From an uncultured Collinsella sp. (lineage in GTDB: Bacteria; Actinomycetota; Coriobacteriia; Coriobacteriales; Coriobacteriaceae), in NCBI GenBank assembly GCA_902478995.1, contig CABSNF010000038.1, positions 1 to 21,618 on the forward strand: a stretch of DNA of 21,618 bases, written 5' to 3'. Shown in pieces: positions 1 through 6,548 of the stretch; within the stretch, counting starts at the first letter, position 1, and each line of letters begins with the position of its first letter. The notes beneath the pieces are model-generated. The model was not told the DNA's origin, ran no database searches, and was given only the letters and a program-made list of their open reading frames with translations. The translations under genes were made by a program, and so were the position numbers.

Positions 1-324
1 CGTAGCTCCCCGGCCCTCTCTACTATGGCTCTACTGTATGTCATGCGGACTCTGGGAAGGGCCGCGTAACGGTCCAAGAAATCGTCCGCAGTCCCGAATC
101 CGACAAAGGGACTGTCCCTTTGTCGGATTCCGTGCGGGTTATATGCAGGTTTGCCTGCGCACGCTATCATATATGGGTTAGACCGCAACTATGTACCCCA
201 TACGCGAAGGGATGCGCATGTATCTGAAGATCGACATGCTCTAGCTGGACTTACCCCCGCAGCGGCGCCCCGCGCCCCATCAATTCTGCCGATTTTCGCC
301 TTCACGCATATAAAGGAGTCCGTC
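1..324. other. Intergenic region upstream of prfA
   Basis: No gene with coding support is visible here. The region holds the long palindrome at 96-130, and a small stem (gcagg/cctgc) follows at about 145-158. The prfA frame stays open back to about 151, but that extension has no ribosome site and no resemblance to release factors, so I treat it as leader. AT-rich stretches (ttatat near 139, atcatatat near 168) could be -10 elements, but I found no convincing -35 at proper spacing. The segment probably contains the prfA promoter and 5' leader. Confidence 0.5.
96..130. repeat. Perfect 17-bp inverted repeat, REP/MITE-like palindrome
   Basis: The left arm gaatccgacaaagggac (96-112) and the right arm gtccctttgtcggattc (114-130) are exact reverse complements around one base; as RNA it would fold with a 3-base loop. 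A shorter outer pair, ccgca (86-90) with tgcgg (133-137), continues the symmetry after a small internal loop. There is no T-run after it, so it is not a typical intrinsic terminator. The gggac/gtccc core at the tip resembles dispersed REP-type palindromes mobilised by REP-associated tyrosine transposases in many bacteria. That assignment is an inference; no transposase is nearby. Confidence 0.7.
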
Positions 325-1392
325 ATGCGCGACAAGCTCGAAAAGATCATCAAGGCCTACGAGGAGCTCGAGAAGAAGCTTTCCGACCCGGCCGTCGCCT
401 CCGATATCAAGGAGTTCACGCGTCTCAACAAGGAGTACGCGCACCAGTCCGACCTCATTGCCGCCTCGCGCGAGTACATCGGCGCGCTCGATGACATCGA
501 GGCTGCCAAGGAAATGCTGCACGATACCACCGATGCCGATGAGAAGGAGATGCTCCAGATGGACATCTCCGAAAACGAGGCCAAGCTTCCCCAGCTCGAG
601 GAAGACATCAAGTATATGCTCATCCCGAGCGACCCCAACGACGACAAGAACACCATCGTCGAGATCCGCTCCGCCGCCGGTGGCGACGAGGCGGCCATCT
701 TCGCCGGCGATCTGTACAAGATGTACCAGCGCTTTTGCGAGTCGCGCGGCTGGAAGACTACCGTGCTCGATTCCAGCCCCAGCGAGGCCGGTGGCTTTAA
801 GTCCATCGAGTTCAAGGTCGAGGGCGACCGCGTCTACTCCGTCATGAAGTTCGAGTCCGGCGTGCACCGCGTCCAGCGCGTTCCCAAGACTGAGTCCCAG
901 GGCCGCATTCAGACCTCCACGGCTACCGTCGCCGTACTTCCCGAGGCCGAGGAGATTGACGTTCAGATCAACCAGTCCGACTTGCGCATCGACACTTACT
1001 GCGCTTCGGGCCCTGGCGGTCAGTGCGTTAACACCACCTACTCCGCCGTGCGCATCACCCACCTGCCCACCAACACCGTGGTGCAGTCGCAGGAGCAGCG
1101 CTCCCAGATCCAGAACCGCGAGGTTTGCATGCAGATGCTGCGCGCCCGTCTGTACGAGATGGAGCTCGAAAAGCAGCAGGCTGAGCTTGGTGCCGAGCGC
1201 CAGAGCCAGATTGGCCACGGCAACCGTTCCGAGAAGATCCGCACCTACAATCAGCCCCAGGACCGCGTGACCGATCACCGCATCGGTTTCAACTCCACCT
1301 ATAACGGCGTCCTTCTGGGCGATCAGCTCGGCACCGTCATCGAGGCACTCGCCGCCGCCGAGCGTGCCGAGAAGCTGGCACAGGCTGTGTAG
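325..1392 (+). CDS. prfA: Peptide chain release factor 1 (RF1)
   Basis: RF1 recognises UAA and UAG stop codons in the ribosomal A site and triggers hydrolysis of peptidyl-tRNA. The 355-residue product matches the usual ~355-360. The catalytic GGQ lies at residues 231-233, in GPGGQCVNTT. The stop-codon-reading P-x-T motif reads PKT, within HRVQRVPKTESQGR. The N-terminal helical domain and the RF1 C-terminus (GHGNRSEKIRTYN, then DHRIGFN) are in the expected order. The start at 325 has AAAGGAG six bases upstream and gives the canonical N-terminus; the longer in-frame opening is rejected. The residue after GGQ is Cys where many RF1s have His or Ser. The Gln of GGQ is the target of the PrmC enzyme encoded downstream. 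A structured repeat starts three bases after the stop codon. Confidence 0.97.
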   Translation: MRDKLEKIIKAYEELEKKLSDPAVASDIKEFTRLNKEYAHQSDLIAASREYIGALDDIEAAKEMLHDTTDADEKEMLQMDISENEAKLPQLEEDIKYMLIPSDPNDDKNTIVEIRSAAGGDEAAIFAGDLYKMYQRFCESRGWKTTVLDSSPSEAGGFKSIEFKVEGDRVYSVMKFESGVHRVQRVPKTESQGRIQTSTATVAVLPEAEEIDVQINQSDLRIDTYCASGPGGQCVNTTYSAVRITHLPTNTVVQSQEQRSQIQNREVCMQMLRARLYEMELEKQQAELGAERQSQIGHGNRSEKIRTYNQPQDRVTDHRIGFNSTYNGVLLGDQLGTVIEALAAAERAEKLAQAV

Positions 1393-1395
1393 TGG

Positions 1396-1542
1396 GTTAC
1401 GCGGTTTTGCCAAACCGCGTAACGGCTTGACGCTGCGCGCCGCCCAGAGCGACAATTTGTCATTCAAAAGGCAAGGCATGACCAGAAGGTCTATGCCTTG
1501 CCTTTTTCATGCCAACTTGTTCGCTCTGGACGTCGCTCGCTG
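1396..1542 (+). repeat. 147-base structured 3' element, copy 1
   Basis: The element begins three bases after the prfA stop and is matched without gaps by copy 2 at 16982-17128 (138 of 147 identical). Predicted structure, in order: a 12-bp hairpin gttacgcggttt/aaaccgcgtaac (1396-1423); a GC-rich linker; an outer stem pairing ccagagcgacaa (1444-1455) with ttgttcgctctgg (1517-1529, one bulged T); and inside it a long terminator-like hairpin (1466-1506). Differences from copy 2 preserve all stems. A short downstream piece, gctcaacctgcgg (1586-1598), also recurs after copy 2 (17135-17147), so the family may extend with a variable middle. I do not recognise the element. Confidence 0.85.
1466..1507 (+). 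terminator. Intrinsic terminator of prfA, within the repeat element
   Basis: A 14-bp stem, aaaaggcaaggcat (1466-1479) with atgccttgcctttt (1493-1506), continues through gacc/ggtc to an agaa tetraloop with one bulged T at 1492. It is followed by a short T-run (1503-1507). The A-run on the left arm could make it work in both directions. It lies about 75 bases after the prfA stop and probably ends that transcript, which would separate prfA from prmC. Confidence 0.75.
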
Positions 1543-1610
1543 TCCGTCCTCTGCCTGCGGCGTTGCCTTGCTCCGGATGCGGTATGCTCAACCTGCGGCG
1601 CCTTAGATGT

Positions 1611-1637
1611 AGTCATTGGGGACGTTCTTAAATGACT
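1611..1637. repeat. Small REP-like hairpin
   Basis: agtcatt (1611-1617) and aatgact (1631-1637) are exact reverse complements around a 13-base loop beginning ggggac. A GTAG tetranucleotide overlaps the 5' foot, as in some REP sequences used by REP-associated transposases. The ggggac core recalls the gggac core of the palindrome at 96-130. A 7-bp stem can arise by chance, so this is a weak call. Confidence 0.3.
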
Positions 1638-1716
1638 GGGTTGAGTAAAATACTTTTCGAGTTTATTTAATCTGCTTTGTTAGAAATTAAGCTGTCTACC
1701 TGCTCAAAGTAATTAA

Positions 1717-1890
1717 CAGTCTTCATCTGATATTGAAAATATTGCTCGAAAAATCGTTCAAGAAGTCGCGGGGCGATTTTTGATGGGTCGTGCGTCAAGC
1801 GATGTGGCAAGTTCTTGGTTAGATATTGGTCAGTTTTGGGTCAACCTTGCCAAAAGCTTGACGAATGCAGATTTAGACGTCGACGAATGA
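1717..1890 (+). pseudogene. C-terminal coding remnant, unknown protein
   Basis: An open frame of 57 codons runs from just after an in-frame TAA (1714-1716) to a TGA at 1888-1890. The translation looks protein-like, with segments such as DIENIARKIVQEVAGRFLMG and SWLDIGQFWVNLAKSLTNAD: amphipathic helices and a polar, acidic end. The first usable start codons are mid-frame (TTG at 1780, ATG at 1783), neither with a good ribosome site, so it reads like the C-terminal end of a truncated gene. The surroundings are AT-rich compared with the neighbours. I do not recognise the family. It could instead be a short native gene or chance. Confidence 0.35.
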
Positions 1891-2029
1891 ACATTTCAGG
1901 CAGGTTCCAAGCAAAATTCTGGGCTGATTCTCGATAATCGCCTTCAATCGTCCCTTGCCAAGCGCTGGCCTCGCGTACAATCTGCTCCGACATTCGCGCG
2001 CCGTCCGGCGCTTAAGAGGGGAGGGCCCC

Positions 2030-3280
2030 ATGGCAAACGAGATTTGGACCATCAAGCGTTGTCTCGAGTGGACCAAGGAGTACCTGGCCGAGCGCGGCGA
2101 GGAGCACCCCCGTCTTTCTGCCGAGTGGCTGCTCTGCGCTGCCACGGGTTTGGCACGCATCGACTTATATATGCGCATGGACGAGACGCTTAACGCGGCT
2201 CAGCTCGAGACCATGCACGCGGCCGTTGTTCGTCGCGCTAAAGGTGAACCGCTGCAGTACATCACCGGCAGCACGCAGTTTCGCATGATCGACGTCACGT
2301 GCGCCCCCGGCGTGCTCATTCCGCGTCCCGAGACCGAGATGCTCGTCGAGGAAGTCCTCAATTATCTGGATGCCGAGGTGCTGAGCCCCGAGGCTGCTGC
2401 CCGTCAGCGTGTTGAGCTGCCTTGGAACGATGAGGTCGAGGAGGCACGCAAGGCTGAGGCCGCGCTGGCAGACGAACGCGCGACCGCCGAGCGCCGTGCC
2501 GCCAACCTGACGGCCGCCGATGAGGCTGCGCTGGGTAGCGACGTGCTCGGCAGCCGTGCCTATGCCGAGGAGCTGGCCGACCGCGAGGCCGAGGAAGCCG
2601 CCGCGCAGGCAGCAGAAGCCGAAGTCGCGGAAGCCGCCGAGTCCGAGCTCGACGAATACGGCATCGCCATCGAGGGTACCGACCAGGAGACGGCTTCAGC
2701 TCAGGATGCCGCTTCGCCTGCCCCAGCCGAGCCCCGCATCGCCCGCGTTCTCGAGGTCGGCTGCGGCACGGGCTGCATCTCGCTCTCCCTTGCCTGGGAG
2801 CGCCGCGGCCACGTTACCTGCACCGCCACCGATATCGAGCCGCGCGCTATCGATCTGGCCACCAAAAACCGCGACGCCCTCGGCCTCACGGCAGATGAGG
2901 TTGCCTTTAGCCTCACCAACCTGGTGAGTTCCATTCCCCGCGAAGAGTGGGGCACCTTTGATGTGCTCGTCTCCAACCCACCTTACATCCCGACCGGCGT
3001 CATGCGCTCGCTGCCGCACGAGGTCAAGGACTTTGAGCCCGACCTGGCGCTCGAGGGCGGCGCCGACGGCCTCGATATCTTCCGCCGCCTGCTCAACGCG
3101 GCGCCCTACATGTTGCGCGCCGGCGGCCTGTTTGCCTGCGAGCTCTACGAGGGCGCCCTCGATGCCGCGGCCGAGCTCTGTCGTCAAGCGGGTCTGTCGG
3201 ACGTGCGCATCGTCCACGACCTCACCGATCGTCCCCGCATCGTTCGAGCCATCGTCACCGAGCCCAAACAGCGCCAGTAA
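2030..3280 (+). CDS. prmC: Release factor glutamine methyltransferase PrmC with a large internal insertion
   Basis: PrmC uses S-adenosylmethionine to methylate the Gln of the GGQ motif in release factors, here the product of prfA upstream. The N-terminal substrate-binding domain is followed by the family segment GEPLQYITGSTQF and PRPETEMLVEE. The Rossmann-fold methyltransferase domain has the SAM-binding motif GCGTG at residues 244-248 and the substrate-Gln-binding NPPY at 316-319. At 416 residues it is far longer than the usual ~280. The excess is a ~125-residue insertion (about residues 110-238) between the two domains, rich in Ala and Glu and probably helical or disordered. The frame is intact across it and the domains on both sides are complete. 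The ATG at 2030 has AGAGGGGAGG upstream and gives a normal N-terminus. Confidence 0.93.
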   Translation: MANEIWTIKRCLEWTKEYLAERGEEHPRLSAEWLLCAATGLARIDLYMRMDETLNAAQLETMHAAVVRRAKGEPLQYITGSTQFRMIDVTCAPGVLIPRPETEMLVEEVLNYLDAEVLSPEAAARQRVELPWNDEVEEARKAEAALADERATAERRAANLTAADEAALGSDVLGSRAYAEELADREAEEAAAQAAEAEVAEAAESELDEYGIAIEGTDQETASAQDAASPAPAEPRIARVLEVGCGTGCISLSLAWERRGHVTCTATDIEPRAIDLATKNRDALGLTADEVAFSLTNLVSSIPREEWGTFDVLVSNPPYIPTGVMRSLPHEVKDFEPDLALEGGADGLDIFRRLLNAAPYMLRAGGLFACELYEGALDAAAELCRQAGLSDVRIVHDLTDRPRIVRAIVTEPKQRQ

Positions 3281-3294
3281 TATTTATTAACTGG

Positions 3295-3324
3295 TTAGCA
3301 AAAATTATAAATTAGTTTATAATT
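3295..3324 (+). promoter_or_regulatory. hicAB promoter and palindromic operator
   Basis: A perfect -10 hexamer TATAAT lies at 3318-3323, with a weak -35 (TTAGCA, 3295-3300) at 17-base spacing. The -10 is embedded in an exact 9-bp inverted repeat: aattataaa (3303-3311), four-base spacer, tttataatt (3316-3324). The site is very AT-rich in a GC-rich genome and lies 25 bases before hicA. HicB antitoxins commonly bind such operators to repress their own operon, so autoregulation is likely. The binding protein is inferred. Confidence 0.65.
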
Positions 3325-3348
3325 AGGACGGCTGAAAGAGGTCGGCCC

Positions 3349-3534
3349 ATGCAACCTCCTACCTTTCGGGAAATCATTGCCCTACTCAAGCACGATGGAT
3401 TCGTGAAGGTCGCGCAAGTCGGTAGTCATGCTAAGTATGTTTCTGGCGACCGTGTTGTCACCGTGAACGGCTCTGGTGGTGATCGACCAAAGAAGGGCAC
3501 GTGGGCAAGTATTCGTCGCCAAGCTGGATGGTAG
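3349..3534 (+). CDS. hicA: HicA-family mRNA interferase toxin
   Basis: HicA toxins are small double-stranded-RNA-binding-fold ribonucleases that cleave mRNA when not bound by HicB. The 61-residue product has the family pattern: an N-terminal helix (REIIALLKHDGF), the catalytic GSHAKY with His27, a strand (RVVTVNG), and the C-terminal KKGTWASIRRQAGW resembling the usual KxGTLxSIxKQAG. AAAGAGG precedes the ATG at 3349. The antitoxin gene starts 11 bases after its stop, the normal toxin-first order of hicAB. The pair sits between prmC and tsaC, which are often adjacent, so it is probably an acquired module. The toxin looks intact. Confidence 0.88.
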   Translation: MQPPTFREIIALLKHDGFVKVAQVGSHAKYVSGDRVVTVNGSGGDRPKKGTWASIRRQAGW

Positions 3535-3545
3535 TTGGAGGCAAA

Positions 3546-3992
3546 ATGAGGCAGCGATTTACCTATGACTGCGTTCTCATAAAAGAAGACGACGGTTACT
3601 GCGCCAGCTTCCCGCAGATTCCTGGGGCCTTGGCCGACGGCGATACGCGCGAAGAAGCGATTGCTCATGCCACTGAGGCGCTGATGGCGTTTTTGGCCGA
3701 CGACCTCAACAACGGTTTGACTCCGGCAGGGTACGAACGCTCGGCCGAGGTCGTGGCCCTTTCAGTCGAAATCGACCACGAGGACGCTCGGGAAGCGGCG
3801 TGCCGGACATTTAAAGACGCAGCGCTGGACCTCAAAGTCTCCGCTCCGCGGATTACCGCGCTGGTCAAAGCTGGAAAACTCGATGTTGAACTCGTCGACG
3901 GCCGTCGGATGATAACGATAGACAGCATCGAGCGCTACGCCGCCCAAGAACGTCACGCCGGAAGACCAAAGAAGTCTGTAGCCTTCCAATAA
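3546..3992 (+). CDS. hicB: HicB-family antitoxin with a winged-helix-like C-terminus
   Basis: The antitoxin neutralises HicA and probably represses the operon through the palindrome at 3303-3324. The N-terminal half (about residues 1-70) matches the partial RNase H fold of HicB: KEDDGYCASFPQIPGALADG, then a TREEAIAHATEAL helix. The C-terminal part (about 94-140, including APRITALVKAGKLDVELVDG and RRMITIDSIERYA) resembles the winged helix of excisionase/MerR-type proteins more than the ribbon-helix-helix or Cro-type domain usual in HicB. That reading is by eye. The start at 3546 has GGAGG four bases upstream; an in-frame opening 15 codons earlier overlaps hicA and lacks a site. The length is 148 residues. 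Confidence 0.85.
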   Translation: MRQRFTYDCVLIKEDDGYCASFPQIPGALADGDTREEAIAHATEALMAFLADDLNNGLTPAGYERSAEVVALSVEIDHEDAREAACRTFKDAALDLKVSAPRITALVKAGKLDVELVDGRRMITIDSIERYAAQERHAGRPKKSVAFQ

Positions 3993-4126
3993 CCCCCTCA
4001 CTTTCACCGACTACTAGAGCCGCTCACCAAACCAACATGCACTCTGGCCAAATAGGTTGAACGTTTCGTGCGAGAATGCCCCTCAGTAAACTAACTTTCA
4101 CCAGAGCGTAAGGGGCTGGCATACAC
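3993..4126. other. hicB-tsaC intergenic region
   Basis: These 134 bases separate the toxin-antitoxin pair from tsaC. The nonamer actttcacc occurs twice (4000-4008 and 4094-4102), each preceded by cccctca, a partial direct repeat that might be a duplication scar. No terminator for hicAB and no clear promoter are visible. The sequence TAAGGGG (4109-4115) is the tsaC ribosome site. Confidence 0.4.
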
Positions 4127-4870
4127 ATGCAGACGGTCTATCGGGTATACGAGGGAACGCGCGAGCCGCATCGGCTCGCCGTCGAGCGCACGGCCGAGGT
4201 GCTCGGCCGCGGCGGCCTGGCCTTGATCCCGACCGAGACCGTCTACGGTGTCGCCGTGGCAGTCAACGCCTTCTCGGACGCCGTGCTCCAAGATACAAGC
4301 GAATTCCCATCGTGGCCGCGCGATCCGCAGGCTGTCGTCAATGGCGCCGCGGTCCCTGCGCTCGGTACCGGCTACCGCCGCATCTTTACCCTCAAGCAGC
4401 GCAAGCTCACCCAAACGGTCGCCTGGCTGGTTGATAATGCCGAAGCACTCGACCGCTATGGCGTGGATATCCCCGAAGAGGCTCGCGTACTCGCACGACG
4501 ATGCTGGCCGGGAGCCCTGACTATTGTGGTCAAGGCGGCCCCCTGCGTGCCGACCTTTATGCGTGCCGCCGACGACACTGTGGCTCTTCGCGCGTCGGCC
4601 TCGCCTGTGGTCCAAGCGCTCATCCGCGCCTGCGGCAGCCCTCTTGCCTGCACCAGCGCTAACACGCATGGCGCGCCCGCGCCGGCAAGTTTTGTCACGG
4701 TGGAGGAGCGCATCCTGGAGGGGGTCGATGTTGCCGTCGACGCCGGTGAGACCCCGTGTCGCGACGCCTCGACCATCGTGTCGTTCCAGCACGGCGGGCT
4801 CCAGATCCTGCGCCAAGGCGCACTTCCCGCATCAGAGATCGAACGGGTCCTGTCCGACCCGATGCAATAG
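4127..4870 (+). CDS. tsaC: YrdC-domain threonylcarbamoyl-AMP synthase (TsaC type)
   Basis: TsaC makes threonylcarbamoyl-adenylate from threonine, bicarbonate and ATP, the first step in t6A modification of tRNAs that read ANN codons. The YrdC signature PTETVYG is at residues 35-41, LKQR at 89-92 (as in E. coli TsaC), DTVALRAS in the middle, and CTSANTHGAPAP near the end. There is no C-terminal Sua5 extension. The 247 residues exceed the ~190-210 of TsaC because about 31 extra residues lie between PTETVYG and LKQR, and the usual KPL after the Lys-Arg motif is replaced by a Thr/Gln-rich stretch. The ATG has TAAGGGG upstream. The glpK start lies 13 bases after its stop. YciO-type paralogy cannot be excluded, but position near prfA/prmC favours TsaC. 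Confidence 0.82.
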   Translation: MQTVYRVYEGTREPHRLAVERTAEVLGRGGLALIPTETVYGVAVAVNAFSDAVLQDTSEFPSWPRDPQAVVNGAAVPALGTGYRRIFTLKQRKLTQTVAWLVDNAEALDRYGVDIPEEARVLARRCWPGALTIVVKAAPCVPTFMRAADDTVALRASASPVVQALIRACGSPLACTSANTHGAPAPASFVTVEERILEGVDVAVDAGETPCRDASTIVSFQHGGLQILRQGALPASEIERVLSDPMQ

Positions 4871-4883
4871 AAAGGTGTAAGCG

Positions 4884-6425
4884 ATGTCGTTGAATCTGGG
4901 CAGCCTGGGCATGGAAGATGCCTCGTTTGACTTTGGCGGTTCCTACATCATGGCGCTCGACTGCGGCACCACCTCGGTACTTGCGACCATCGTCGACGAG
5001 TACGGATGCATCGTCGCGCAGGCACGTCGCAGCGTCAAAACCAGCTTCCCACGTCCCGGTTGGGTAGAGCAAGACCCCATGACGGTCCTTGCCAGCCAGA
5101 TCGCCGTCATGATGGAAGTCCAGTTTAAGAGCGGTATCCACTCCGACCGCATTGCCGCCATCGGCATCTCCAACCAGCGCGAGACCACGGTGGTCTGGGA
5201 CCGCGTGAGCGGTCAGCCGATCTATAACGCCATCGTATGGCAGTGCCGCCGTACCGCGCCGGCAATCGACGCGTTGGTTGAACAGGGTTGCGAGGAGCTG
5301 GTGCGCTCCCGCACAGGACTCACGCTCGATCCGTATTTTTCGGCTTCCAAGGTGCAGTGGATCCTCGACAACGTCGACGGTGCGCGTGAGAGCGCGGCGG
5401 CGGGCGACCTCATGTTCGGCACCATCGACACCTGGCTCATCTACAACCTCACCGGCAGTCAGGTCTTTGCCACCGACTACACCAATGCCAGCCGCACGGC
5501 ACTCTTTAATATCCATACGCTCGATTGGGACGACGACCTGCTGGCGCTCTTTGACGTTCCACGTTCCATGATGCCCGAGGTTCGTTGGAGCTCGGGCGAC
5601 TACGGCCGCGTCGCGAGCGACATCATGACCAACATGCCGCCCATCATGGGCGTGGCGGGCGACCAGCAGGCGTCGCTGTTCGGCCACTGCTGCTTCCATC
5701 CCGGCCAGACCAAAAACACCTATGGCACGGGCTGCTTTATGCTCATGAACACCGGCGACGAGGTCGTCGAATCCAAGAACGGTCTGGTCTCCACGATCGG
5801 TATCGCCGCGGACGGCAAGATCAGCTATGCGCTCGAGGGTTCTATCTTTGCCGCCGGCTCAACCATGAACTGGCTGCGCAACAACATGGGCATCATCTCG
5901 AGTGTGAGCGAGTCGGCACAACTCGCCGCTTCGATCAACGACAATGAGGGCTGCTACTTCGTCCCCGCCTTTGCGGGTCTGGGCGCTCCCTGGTGGGACC
6001 CGCATGCCCGCGGTATCGTGTGCGGTCTGACCGGCGCCTCGAGCCGTGCGACCATTGTACGTGCCGCCTGCGAATCCATGGCATATCAGAGCTACGACGT
6101 GCTGCGCGCCATGGAGCAGGACGTGGGACTTTCGATTGAGCGCCTGTCCGTCGATGGCGGTGCCTCGCGCAACGAGTTCATCATGCAATTCCAGGCCGAT
6201 CTGCTGGATATCCCCGTGTTGCAGTGCGAGACGGTGGAGACCACGGCGATCGGTGCCGCGTACTTGGCGGGCCTTGCCGTCGGCTATTGGGAGGACCTGG
6301 AGGAGCTGGAGCAAAACGCTCAGATCGTTAGGACCTTCCTTCCCCACATGTCCGCCGAGCGCCGCGAGCAAAACCTTGCGGGCTGGCGTGATGCCGTCAA
6401 GCGTTCGCTCAACACCGCTCAGTAG
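4884..6425 (+). CDS. glpK: Glycerol kinase
   Basis: Glycerol kinase phosphorylates glycerol to sn-glycerol-3-phosphate with ATP, for catabolism and lipid synthesis. The 513-residue protein has the FGGY two-domain layout: MALDCGTTSVLATIVDE near residues 23-39 (phosphate loop), GISNQRETTVVWD, the glycerol-binding region around WQCRRTAPAID, GDQQASLFGH, the kinase signature GQTKNTYGTGCFML, and SVDGGASRNEFIMQFQADLL near the C-terminus. The start at 4884 has AAAGG nine bases upstream and gives about 20 residues beyond the usual N-terminus; ATG 4950 would give a more typical start but lacks a site. The loop that carries the HPr-phosphorylated His in enterococcal enzymes has no His here. No glycerol facilitator or glycerol-phosphate oxidase gene is adjacent. 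It is probably co-transcribed with tsaC. Confidence 0.95.
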   Translation: MSLNLGSLGMEDASFDFGGSYIMALDCGTTSVLATIVDEYGCIVAQARRSVKTSFPRPGWVEQDPMTVLASQIAVMMEVQFKSGIHSDRIAAIGISNQRETTVVWDRVSGQPIYNAIVWQCRRTAPAIDALVEQGCEELVRSRTGLTLDPYFSASKVQWILDNVDGARESAAAGDLMFGTIDTWLIYNLTGSQVFATDYTNASRTALFNIHTLDWDDDLLALFDVPRSMMPEVRWSSGDYGRVASDIMTNMPPIMGVAGDQQASLFGHCCFHPGQTKNTYGTGCFMLMNTGDEVVESKNGLVSTIGIAADGKISYALEGSIFAAGSTMNWLRNNMGIISSVSESAQLAASINDNEGCYFVPAFAGLGAPWWDPHARGIVCGLTGASSRATIVRAACESMAYQSYDVLRAMEQDVGLSIERLSVDGGASRNEFIMQFQADLLDIPVLQCETVETTAIGAAYLAGLAVGYWEDLEELEQNAQIVRTFLPHMSAERREQNLAGWRDAVKRSLNTAQ

Positions 6426-6548
6426 GGTTGCGACGAGCTGCTCGATACAACAAACCGTTAAACTTATGCACGGCGCGCGGCAACAACATCGCCATGCGCC
6501 TTGTCAGCAAGGCCATCTTCCGGCCGCAACGAAAGGGGCAATCAACCC

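Larger units (their letters stand above)
1543..2029. other. Gap between prfA element and prmC
   Basis: This region has no intact gene. In order it holds a variable tail of the repeat (to 1598), a small REP-like hairpin (1611-1637), an AT-rich stretch (about 1640-1890) with a coding remnant, and a GC-rich prmC leader with the ribosome site AGAGGGGAGG just before 2030. The AT-rich part is clearly lower in GC than both flanks, which suggests foreign origin or decay. No promoter for prmC could be assigned with confidence. Confidence 0.5.

Noticed and set aside
61..75. ccgcgtaacgg near 63, matching part of the 147-base element
   Set aside because: Only 11 bases match, with no flanking similarity or stem partner, so a truncated third copy cannot be supported.
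151..324. N-terminal extension of prfA to an upstream start
   Set aside because: It has no ribosome site and does not resemble RF1, whereas ATG 325 has AAAGGAG and gives the canonical N-terminus.
280..1479. A 399-codon open frame on the minus strand opposite prfA
   Set aside because: It is a shadow of GC-rich codon use in prfA: Leu/Gly/Val/Asp-rich translation, no family resemblance, and it crosses the structured repeat.
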